Positions 21,310 through 30,025 of a stretch of 31,004 nt of DNA are shown here, piece by piece. Both the position numbers and the translations under genes were made by a program. Position 1 is the stretch's first letter, and every line of letters starts with the position of its first letter. The DNA is from Sphaeroforma arctica JP610 (lineage: Eukaryota > Opisthokonta > Ichthyosporea > Ichthyophonida), in NCBI RefSeq assembly GCF_001186125.1, contig NW_014040228.1, forward strand, positions 41,284 to 72,287, written 5' to 3'. The notes below the pieces were generated by a model. That model was given only the letters and a program-made list of their open reading frames with translations. It was not told where the DNA came from and searched no databases.

Positions 21310-21950
21310 TGTTTAACGAACAATTTCCTCGAGTGCTTTTGTCAAAGCATCAGCAGTCATCTCGTCTGTGGGCGTGTATCGTAGGACCACAGAATTGTCT
21401 TGAATTTTTATCCCGGATATAATAGTGTCTTAGGTCGAGGTGTTTGGTCCTGCGGTTCACCTTTTCATCTTCAGCAATTTTTATGGGTTTTTAAATCACA
21501 GTGCACCGCACATAAAAATGACGTAGCCACTTGTTGATTTACGGTCTGTTGTGTCAGAGGCTAAGCTTGCGTTAGCTACCGGCTGTAGGGGTATCTCGGG
21601 GTCAAACCTTAGTCCATATCTAGAGGTGCCTTTCAGATATCGAAGTACTCGCTTGGCAGCGTTCCAGTGACGTAGGAGTGGTTTATCAAGGTGCCTGGAT
21701 AATTGGTTCACGGCGAATGTTATATCTGGTCGCGTATCATCAGCTAAGTATCGAAAGGCGCCGATGAGTTCTCTATAGGGCATATTTCCGGCGGGCCTGT
21801 CAGAATGACATGGTGTCAAATCCGTATTGTGCAAGGGTACTGGTGACGGTTGGGCATTTTCAAAATTATATTTTTGGAGTAATGTGCTGACATAGAGATG
21901 TTGGTGTATGGTGACTACTTCCGAGGGCAGAAATCCCATTTTCATTTTTT
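21310..21950 (-). other. Copia RNase H domain (fossil)
   Basis: Minus-strand motifs: PYRELIGAFRYLADDTRPDI, VNQLSRHLDKPLLRHWNAAK, LRYLKGTSRYGLRF, DRKSTSGYVIF, then RRTKHLDLRHYYIRD and DEMTADALTKAL. These are the standard landmarks of copia RNase H in order. Confidence 0.88.
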
Positions 21951-21959
21951 TTAAACCAT

Positions 21960-22840
21960 TCCGCTGTTGGCATTGACTTTGTTGATCATTTTAATCCAGA
22001 GTTCGCTTGTCAGAGGCCGTCGCGATTTTGTCGTCCACATATACAATGACCAGGTCCAAGGTGCCGTCGGAGTTATTTTCAAAAAAATAATGATGGGTCT
22101 GATCGCGCTGGCTGATATCCCTGTTGACCTAGAACCTCACAGACCTCCGCAAAGTATAAGTAGCCAGATTTCTTTAGGCCATACAGTGGTAAATTTACTC
22201 TGTACCATACGGCTTTGTTACCTTGGCTGTACTCATGATATAGTTCCTGCTCCTCTTCACTGAATAAATCAAGGGCCAGGTGTAGTCCTTGCGGCATCCT
22301 CATATATACATATCGGTCCATTTTTCCGTTTAGGTATGCGTTCGGCGAGTCGAATTGTCTGACATACCATTTATCACTGCCTGTTAGTGCCAAACGAATT
22401 CGGACGGTCTCTTTGCTCACTACTTTGGCGTCACTCCGTTCGAAATCCACTCCTTCGACAGCATTGTATCCAGCTACGGTCAGTCGTCCTTTAAAACGCT
22501 CGATTGTTCTAGCAGAGTCCATTTTGGGAGTAGAGACCCATTCGGAATTCATAATCGCGCTTTTTGCAGGTTTAGAGTCTACAAGAGTGAAGGTCCCTCA
22601 TTCCACTAGGTCTCGGACTTCTTTGGTCGCTGCGTCCATCCACTCCTTTTTATTGGAAAAATCGTCAATCTCTCGGAAGGTCTTGAGAATTGGGATCTGC
22701 GCCGGCCTCGTCGGCGTTGGTTGTTGCTGATGTTGAGTAGCGGAAAAGGCAGTTGTCGAGTTTCTTCTTCGTCGAGAGCGACAACTGTTATTGCTCTTGT
22801 TGTTCATCCAAGCTGGATTATCTAAAATTTGCAAATTTGT
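21960..22840 (-). other. Copia reverse transcriptase domain (fossil)
   Basis: Minus-strand motifs: EWMDAATKEVRDL, RFKGRLTVAGYNAVEGVDF, VRQFDSPNAYLNGKM, VYMRMPQGL, LPLYGLKKSGYLYFAE, and LVIVYVDD near 22040. This is the copia-type order with the YVDD catalytic box. Confidence 0.88.
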
Positions 22841-23119
22841 GACCTCTCTCGAAGATCGGCGACCGGCCTTTTTCCGCTTTGAGATGTGAGCGGATATGGT
22901 GTCAGTTTGGTCTCTGGAAGCAGTAGAACAAATTGATTGTGATAAAACGGCAGTGTACTCCGGTTATCGATGGCGTTTACTAGAGGCGGCTTGAGTATTT
23001 TCGCCTGGTTCCATAGGCTGTGAAGATACAGTCGATAAGTCGTCGGTCGTCGGCTCAGCTTTTCTTCCTGTAGTCTGCTCCGTACATTGTCCATCCTTCC
23101 ATATGTAAAATTCATTCTA

Positions 23120-23930
23120 AAAAAAACGTATATCGCTGGTTCGTGGTACTCTCTTGGTTTCTGGACTAAAAACTCGAAAAGTATCAGAGGTAGTTCGCTG
23201 GGGGTTAGTCATCACAATTCCATGGCGAGCGCGCTTATCCCATTTGTTGCTTTTAGTCGTCTTCCGCCATAAACATTTGCAGCCGAAGGTTCGAAAACGG
23301 ATATAATATGGGTTTCGGCCAGTGAAACTTTCGATTGGCGTTGTCGGGTTCCTCTTACTCCCGACGTTGTTATGAACGTCTTTTACATGTTGGTATGCCT
23401 CACTCCAAAATCCGTCACCTAAGCCGGAGTTGTGTAGAGTCGCCCTAGCTCTTCCTAAATTGCTACGGTGACTCCGCTCAATTTTTCCGTTGTGTTGTGG
23501 CGAGTCTATTGGTGTTGATCGAACATCGTAGCCAAGTCTTCGTAAGTTAATCTCTACTTCCTTATCCACAAATTCCGAGCCTCGGTCGAATTGTAAAGCG
23601 TTTGCTTTCCTTCCACTCAGTACTGTTAAATCGTCTAGTGCTCCGAGCAAGGCGTCATATACTACTGGCGCCTTCTTGGTGGATAGTGGTTCAAATTTCT
23701 CGAAATTGGAGCAGTCGTCAATGAGAGTTAGGCCATAGCAGTTTCCTCCAATGCTCCGTTTAAATTTCCCAGTAAGGTCAATATAGAGGGTTTCGGATGG
23801 GCCGTTATTTCTGATCTTTCGTGTCCGACTTCTGACAAGTTTACCTATGATATAGGACTCACAGTTCGCATGATAATCGATAGGTGGCAGGTCCTTGGGT
23901 AAATGATCCGGGTGCGCTAGTCGTTCATGT
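23120..23930 (-). other. Copia integrase domain (fossil)
   Basis: Minus strand: FKRSIGGNCYGLTLIDDCSN, ALQFDRGSEFVDKEVE, STPIDSPQHNGKIERSHRSN, GFWSEAYQHVKDVHN, and FGCKCLWRKTTKSNKWDKRA. These are the D,D-35-E core and C-terminal copia landmarks. Integrase inserts the cDNA into the genome. Confidence 0.88.
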
Positions 23931-24330
23931 CAGCTGACGGCGTAGGCATATTCTTTTGAAAAAAAATCCAGGGGTACGACGTAAACGCCTTGCTTCTGCT
24001 CACAATTATATACTAGGTGTTGGGGTGACAGTAAGAGGCAGACTGTGTCATCCATGTAGATCTTGTATCCTGCCTTGGTTAATTGGGGGACGCTGATTAG
24101 GTTGATCTTTAGAGTTGGTCCATAAATAGCCCTTCCAGCGTCACTCAATTGCCCTGAGGGAGTTGCGATACCAATAGTCCCGTCAGCTAGGTGTACGTTT
24201 GTGAAGTGACGTTTTGCGTTTGATATCAACTCCAAATCGTTAATAATGTGGACTGAGGCTCCACTGTCCAGAGTCCCACTAGGTTCAGTCGTTGTTATTT
24301 CGTCAGTCGTAGATGCTCTTTGGCCTAAAA
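23930..24330 (-). other. Copia protease and pre-integrase region (fossil)
   Basis: Minus strand: a short Asp-Ser-Gly-Ala-type stretch near 24255-24270 (translating LDSGASVHI), then HLADGTIGIATPSGQ, INLISVPQLTKAGYKIYMDD. This is the usual copia protease-to-integrase junction. Confidence 0.75.
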
Positions 24331-24989
24331 TTTCCTCGGAGTCTACGGCTTTGATTGGTGAAGAGATAACGTCCTCATTGAATTTATCACTAAAGCTTCA
24401 TCTTCTTCGGAGTCGCTGTCGGACATTAGGTCACGTAGGTAATCGTAGTCATCCTCATTAGAGCTGTCGAGTAAAAGTCCTGGCGGTCCATCGTCTTCGT
24501 CCGAACTACAAATAAAATCTGATAATTATCTCTCGTTCGGCTCGGTGTTTGGCTTCATCCCAAATCCCGGGCAATTTTCGGGGTTTGCCATGATGGCTTC
24601 TGGCATGTCATCATCCGACAATTCGACGTCAAATTCGACATAGTCGGCAACTGCTGAGAATGCTCTAACGTCTCATCGTTACTACTCGAATTTTGCTCAT
24701 CATTCTTGTCCAAATTTAACGTTACTTTAGGAGGTGTACGCATTTCATCCCTCGAGTAGTATCCTCTTACGTTAGATGCTTTTCTGTAAAATTCATTACG
24801 TTTATCTTGATGATAGTTGGGTTTCTTCGACGGATAGTCGGCACGTCGTGAGCAGGGTGTAGATTTCGGTGTTGAATAGTCTTTGCGGTAAGACTTGGAC
24901 TCATCAGCTCTATTACGGGGATGTCGCTCGTTGGAATTATATCAACGATTGTTTGAGTATCGGTTTTCATAAGATTTGCGATGTTCCCT

Positions 24990-25740
24990 GCGGTCAGAAT
25001 AGACGTGTGGTCTGGGTCTGCGATGCTTGGATCGGCAATCACGAGCAAGATGACCTGGTTTGCTACAATTGAAGCACTTTCGTTCTGTTCTGGCAGAAAG
25101 TGCTCTCTCTCCTCCTCGAGTCTCTGTATTGGAGGTCTATGTTTGAATTTCCTCCATATCAAATTTTCGGAGATATTCGCAGAGCTCCTCGTAACTCATG
25201 ACGTCAGTATCAACTGTGTTGAGATGAGTTCTTGCTGCTTTAAAACGTTCATTGAGACCTTCCTTCAAGGCGGTCTTCAAGTCAATCTCAGACGGTGGAG
25301 CCTCGCGTTTCTCCAATTCCATTTTCTTCAAATTAATATCACCAAAAAAGGCCTCCAAAGTATTGCGTTTTTTGCCCAGAGCTCCTTTCTCAAACGGCCG
25401 ATTCCTCCCTGCGTGTTAATCTTAACTTTGGTTTCCAATGTCTTGAAAAACGCGTAGGGTTCCTTCATGATATAGAGTAACTTCTGTTGAAGTCGTCGAG
25501 AGATCGTAAGATAAATTGACCCAGACGCGGCTCCACGATCCTCTTGAGTAAATGTTTCACATTGGATTGATGGTGTAGCGGCTTCGATCAGTTGTAGGCG
25601 ACCCTGTTTCGTCAGGATTATATCCAATTGAGCTTTCCATTGGCCCCATTGGACAGGCTTATCTAAAATCAGGAATTTAACCTTTGGTTTCAAATCGAAG
25701 CTTATCATTATCAGAGTAGTGGAAAAACGGACCTGATAAG
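24990..25740 (-). other. Copia gag with CCHC zinc knuckle (fossil)
   Basis: Minus strand: DKPVQWGQWKAQLDIILTKQ (gag N-terminal type), LKTALKEGLNERFKAAR, SYEELCEYLRKFD, then the zinc knuckle CFNCSKPGHLARDC at about 25027-25070, an exact CX2CX4HX4C nucleocapsid motif. Confidence 0.85.
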
Positions 25741-26216
25741 TTGTTGTTCTCAGATATTAAAGTATCTTAAAGTGTTTTAAGTTTAAAGTGAATAGTTGTG
25801 ATTTATTTGATTCGAGTCCCTGCTTTTATATGCATTGGACTCGTAATCCTTGAGTCATTAAAAAACACCTCTTAAGGTGAAAAAAGGTTCTCACTTAATC
25901 CATGATCCAATTCAAAGGCAGCGTCGCCGCGTCTTCAACTGATTGTGGCTTCCATTGTACTCTTTGGCCTTATATGTTTAAAATGTACTCCTCCGATATT
26001 TAGGGATGCCCTTATACCCATCAGAGATTTTCTATAATGATGTTTCCGTACTCCTGGCACTTCGGCTACGAGATTAATTTCCATCTGTTATATCTCTGTG
26101 TCCCTCTCTGAGTTTAGATTCTCTCCTTGGTTGATACTGGGATAAACCTTGTTGCGCCCCCTGTGTTTGACCGTAGTTTTATGCTTGGTAAACAATCCTG
26201 GTTTACTGTGATCAAT
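25741..26216 (-). repeat. Copia 5' LTR (right)
   Basis: 476 bp, TTGTTGTTCTCAG...GTGATCAAT on the plus strand. It contains about 60 bases that the left LTR lacks. Confidence 0.9.
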
Positions 26217-26221
26217 AAGAG
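26217..26221. repeat. Target site duplication AAGAG, right of the copia element
   Basis: Matches 20089-20093. Gypsy sequence (the integrase N-terminal region) resumes directly after it. Confidence 0.75.
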
Positions 26222-26812
26222 GTACCGAATCGTACACCCGAGCCTCAAGCAATATATATCTCAGGTGTATCACGAATGTAACAACTGCGAAGTTAACCAG
26301 ATCAAGCGCTACGAGTACGCACCTTTACGCCGCGTATCAGAAGACGAGCTGTGGCGCCGGGTTATTATTGATTTGGTTGAGCTACCCACGTCCGAACACA
26401 CGAAAGATAAATTTGTCTGTCACGTGTTTGTTGTCGCATCAAGATATAGTGTATTGTATCTACTGAAAGATAAATCGACACAAACTGTGGCTGAGGGCAT
26501 ATATAAGTGCTTCACAGATTTTGGCTGGCCAGCTATAGTATGTTCCGACAACGGTAGTGAATTTCAGGAGATGTCATGACGACACTGTTACTCGTTGCGG
26601 GATCATGCCATAAGATGGGTGTACCTTACAAGCCTCAGACACAAGGTGCGAACGAGGTACGACACAGAAAGATGAAGGAGTTCATGCGAGGAGCACTACT
26701 TGATGATGCTGACATTTGGCCGTACTCAATCAATTGGGTACAGACACAGATGAACGAATCCCCTGCCAGTCACTGGTACAACACCCGCTCACTATTTCCG
26801 GGGCCGTTATAA
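26222..26812 (+). other. Gypsy integrase, zinc and catalytic domains (fossil)
   Basis: HPSLKQYISQVYHECNNC (HHCC zinc-type motif), RRVIIDLVELPTS (first Asp), WPAIVCSDNGSEFQ (second Asp), GVPYKPQTQGANEVRHRKMK (Glu region). Typical of Ty3/gypsy integrase, the enzyme that inserts element cDNA. Confidence 0.88.
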
Positions 26813-26855
26813 TGATTTACAGATCCCCTTCAACAAGGAGTCTCAAGATGATCTA

Positions 26856-27557
26856 GTGTTACCATGGTTAGAGAAGATGCGTCGGACCAGAGATGTGGTC
26901 TATCCTTGCTTAAGGGAGATGAAGGACATCGCTCTCAAGAAGAGACAAAAGCGATGGAATGATACCAAGAAAATAGCCGAGTTTGAGGTAGGCAATATAG
27001 TCAACATTATGCCTCGCAACTCTGATACAACTGTGCTTACGGCTATATATATTGGACCATTTATGATCTCTGTGGCCGATAAGAATAGCGGAACGTATGT
27101 AGTTAACAACGTTGACGGCTCTAGTGCCTTAAATATCGGGTCACATCGAATCCCTACGACAGAGATCATCCTTCGTCGCACACGTGAAGCTACTACACCA
27201 CTTATGTCTTCCGAGTTTAAGAAGATTCTAGGGAAGTACAAACATGAGTATATGACATATTACACTACGAAGTTCGCCGATGGAGCACAGTATGATCTTC
27301 CACCATCAGCATTTGATGATCCGGATGTACTAAAGGCTTTTAATAAAAAAAATCGCAAACGCTTACACAAAAAGAAGGCTGACGCAGAAACAATTTTACC
27401 ATCGAATAAGCGACCCGAAGTGGTTAAGATCTATCCACAGAAATCATACATTCCCAGCTTTAAACAGCATGGAATGTACGTACCTCCAAAGGCATTAAGA
27501 AACGTCCCATCCACCATCGGGGACCACAAGGACCAAAGCCCAAACGTAATAGAGTAA
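26856..27557 (+). other. Gypsy integrase C-terminal region with GPF/Y module (fossil)
   Basis: KKRQKRWNDTKKIAEFEVGN then AIYIGPFMISVADKNSGTYV, the SH3-like GPF/Y module of gypsy integrases. It is followed by a long basic tail (KKNRKRLHKKK) of unknown role. No chromodomain is recognised. Confidence 0.75.
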
Positions 27558-27680
27558 CCGAGTAGCCTATTACGTCTAAGTATACTTTGTCTAAGAAAAT
27601 ATAACAAAAGCATTGAGACCGTTATATGATCGAAACCCGTTTCTTTGCTTTTCGCTTGTACAATTCATGTGAGCCTTTTG
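27558..27680. other. Short non-coding stretch after the gypsy pol
   Basis: AT-rich with no reading frame. Probably the 3' untranslated part of the gypsy element. Confidence 0.35.
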
Positions 27681-27943
27681 AGTCTGTGTGCTAATACCAC
27701 GTATAAGCCAACATTGTAATTTCCAAGCTGAGGGGGGGGGCTATGTAAAATAGCGGGTTCCTAATAGTAGTTGCACAGTTAACGTATATTATAAACCTAA
27801 AACCCTAAACCCTAAAAGTCTATGTACTAATACCACGAATAAGCCAACATTGTAATTTTCAAGCTGAGGGGAGGGGGGGGGGGCTATGTAAAAATAGCGG
27901 GTTCCTAATAGTAGTTGCACAGTTAACGTATATTATAAACGTA
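27681..27943. repeat. 136-bp tandem repeat with G-runs and a telomere-like tract
   Basis: Two copies (27681-27816 and 27817-27943) share AGTCT.TGT.CTAATACCACG.ATAAGCC, a GAGGGG-type G-run of 9 or more, CTATGTAAAATAGCGGGTTCC and GCACAGTTAACGTATATTATAAAC. The first copy alone carries CCTAAAACCCTAAACCCTAAAA (27796-27816). The G-run followed by TGTAAAATAGCGGG could be a polypurine tract plus LTR start, since the LTR family here begins TGTAAAAGCCGGG. Confidence 0.8.
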
Positions 27944-28129
27944 TTAGCGTGTTAACGTTTATACTTATAGTTACGTTTAACGAATTGGACATGAACAAGA
28001 ATTGAGATATTCAAGATTCTGAACATATGACAGTGATCAGTAGTGTATGGGACTCTACTGTGGACAATTAGGTGGTTTTCCAAATATAGATTGGTTTTTC
28101 CACTGAAATTAGAATTGTACATAATATAG
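27944..28129. other. Non-coding AT-rich stretch
   Basis: Nothing recognised; contains TAACGTTTATACTTATAGTTACGTTTAACG inverted/direct repeats. Confidence 0.3.
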
Positions 28130-28506
28130 TGTAATAAGCCGGACCTCCACATTAGACTCTATGTATAAACGTACCGCAAATTATAAACGTACTCTTAATA
28201 GTACGAGGAACTTAAGTTTCCTAAATGTACTCTTAATAGTATGAGGAACTTAAGTCTCCTAAATGTGCTCTTAATAGCACGAGGAACTTAAGTTTCCTAA
28301 AATGGTTTTTAATGGTTTTATTAATTAAACCTTTTCCATTTAACATATCAGATATTTGGATGAGGCCTTTTAAGGCCTCAGTAAAATACCAAACATAAAA
28401 GAGTTGGTCTAGTTCTATTAATAGAGCTTTATTTACTTTCCAATTTTATTTATATCTGAATACTTCGGCAGCGAGATGGCTCAACGAAATATAGGTTTCT
28501 AGGGAC
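28130..28506 (+). mobile_element. LTR-family copy 3, cut by the LINE
   Basis: Starts TGTAATAAGCCGGACCTCC and matches the first part of copies 1 and 2, including the 18-bp perfect palindrome AGTTCTATTAATAGAGCT-like core and GCGAGATGGCTCAAC. The match stops at TAGGGAC (28506), where LINE 5' sequence begins. A 38-bp subunit (CGTACTCTTAATAGTACGAGG...CCTAAATG) is repeated three times at about 28186-28300. Confidence 0.8.
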
Positions 28507-28744
28507 ACTTCCCCATATTTTTTTTTCACGACGGACCTTTGATTCAAAATTTCGCCTCCGAAACGTAAATCTCGGTGACCAGTAGGTCACCAGTGTAGAA
28601 CTGAATACCACTTTCAAAAAAACCCACAGACCCCACCAAAACGTTGACTTGAAATTTTGATTTTCAAATATATATATTTTTTTATCCAGCAGGGAGTCTG
28701 GGGACCCACAGTCCCACAGTCCCACAGTCCCACATCCGCGAAAA

Positions 28745-30025
28745 ATGTCGGGCCAGGCCGAATCCCCAATTGAGACGTTCGTCCCCAGAGACTCCTTACC
28801 CAATGACCAATGGAAATTGGACATACAAAAATCTATCACAAACCTCTCTGCGCAGGTCAGTACTCTACAGGCCAATCTCAATCAAATTTTGGGACCGGCT
28901 CTAACAACCCCGAACAATGATGGGCCCATCTCCAAGGGGACTTTGACTGATGACCAATGGAAATCAACCATACACCAAATGCTCACTAACCTCTGTGCAA
29001 AAACAACCAACCTTGAATCCTAACTCCGGGACCTTAAATCCCAAACCCGTGCACCTATAGATGAAGTCACACCCGACACTTTCCGATTTGGCTCCACAAG
29101 CCCGCCTGTTCCGCCTGCAAAAAGACCGCGGTCACAGGCGCCCAATAGCAGCAGTGAGCCTCCCAGCTACCGCTCAAAAGTGGACAAACCTGCAAAACCG
29201 AGCCCTAAAAAACGCCCGACCCCACCAGCTTCTCAGTCCCAATCGCAGCCGCCAGTACCCGAACACCTTTTGACGAAAGTGGTGGGCCGCCCGATGCCGG
29301 ACAAAACTCTTCATGAAATGGATGACATAACTCCGGTATGACTCTTCTTCCGAGCAATTTTCCCTAACGGCAAGCCCCCATCCCAATCAGTATTTGAAAA
29401 ATACTGGCATGCCCAACCAGCCCTCAATCGCCACCACTTTCTCTGGTATCTTCCGTCTAAATCGGTATCTCGACCAAATCGCCGCGGAAGCTCCACCAGT
29501 TTCATCCGCCTTTGTGTCCCTAGCGACTCTGTCGCCCAGGTGAAACGACATGCAGCACATACGTGGAAATGGCAGCTTGATGAAAACATCGACCCCCGTT
29601 CCCAACAACATCCCGACGCTACGAAAGCAGCTTTAATTCACTATCTCCGCACCAAGCGGGAGGCCCGCTGCACACTTGAACGAGCGCCAAAAATTCTTGC
29701 TCGCAGCATGGATGTACTACTGAGCCCACTTGTCAACTCCACTAACGCAGACATCCTCCAATCTACCGCGGACCGTCTCCAGAAGGCTTACTGAGCAAAG
29801 CATGATGCATGAATCCCGGTAAACGCTAAAGAATCAGCGCGTGCGGAACCCGGACGACTTCATATACCAACGGTCTCCCCGACACAATCATCCGACACGA
29901 TGGATAGCAATACGCAGCCTCAGCTTTCCACGACGGACTCTTCGACGACAGGCAATGATATAGAAACGGCTGACATCGTCAAAGAGGAGAGCCCAGTAGT
30001 ATTGACCGATGATGAAAAATGTTAG
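28745..30025 (+). pseudogene. LINE ORF1, one frame of 426 codons with four in-frame stops
   Basis: One frame runs from ATG 28745 to TAG 30023-30025 without a frameshift but with stops at 29021 (TAA), 29339 (TGA), 29792 (TGA) and 29810 (TGA). The N-terminal part holds two similar repeats of about 45 residues, LPNDQWKLDIQKSITNL and LTDDQWKSTIHQMLTNL, likely coiled coil. Then comes a Pro/Ser/Lys-rich basic linker (KPAKPSPKKRPTPPASQSQS), then a folded-looking part (FEKYWHAQPALNRHHFLWYL, TSFIRLCVPSDSVAQVKRHA). ORF1 proteins of LINEs bind element RNA. No CCHC knuckle is visible. Each internal stop is one C-to-T change from a sense codon (CGA or CAA). The end overlaps the ORF2 start. Confidence 0.65.

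Larger units (their letters stand above)
20094..26216 (-). mobile_element. Ty1/copia LTR retrotransposon, broken, inserted antisense in the gypsy element
   Basis: Two LTRs (20094-20510 and 25741-26216) flank gag, zinc knuckle, protease, integrase, RT and RNase H in that order on the minus strand. Integrase before RT is diagnostic of Ty1/copia. Flanked by AAGAG duplications. A polypurine AGGGGAAG abuts the 3' LTR (left), and TTATCAG follows the 5' LTR (right), possibly a primer site matching part of an initiator-Met tRNA. It is a fossil with about ten or more breaks. By hand count the LTRs differ at about 20 of some 410 aligned bases (about 5%), plus two length differences in the left LTR, so it is of moderate age. 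Confidence 0.9.
16450..27557 (+). mobile_element. Ty3/gypsy LTR retrotransposon, broken, with two nested insertions
   Basis: Parts in order: gag zinc finger, aspartic protease, reverse transcriptase, RNase H, a DIRS-like domain, integrase, GPF/Y module. The order RT-RNase H-integrase is that of Ty3/gypsy. It is interrupted by an inverted LTR-family copy (18105-18625) and an inverted Ty1/copia element (20094-26216). Apart from these there are roughly half a dozen breaks, so it is a fossil. No clear flanking LTR pair was found: the 5' side abuts the SANT gene, and on the 3' side only the G-run repeats at 27.7-27.9 kb resemble a polypurine tract with a possible LTR start. It is older than the copia inside it. 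Confidence 0.85.

Noticed and set aside
20697-21422. Plus-strand frames of about 100 codons inside the copia element
   Set aside because: They lie antisense to copia RNase H and its 3' region, or over A-rich tails, with no coding character.
22079-22730. Plus-strand frames opposite copia RT
   Set aside because: Shadows of the antisense RT reading frame.
11172-28506. LTR copies 1 and 3 as the two LTRs of the gypsy element
   Set aside because: Same orientation, but copy 1 has its own ACGT duplication and is separated from gag by a transposase fossil and an intron-bearing gene. No polypurine tract precedes copy 3.
28745-30025. A variant genetic code in which TGA is sense
   Set aside because: The TGA codons are confined to element fossils. 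The intact host gene models contain no in-frame TGA, and one (SANT) ends in TGA. Decay by C-to-T change is simpler.
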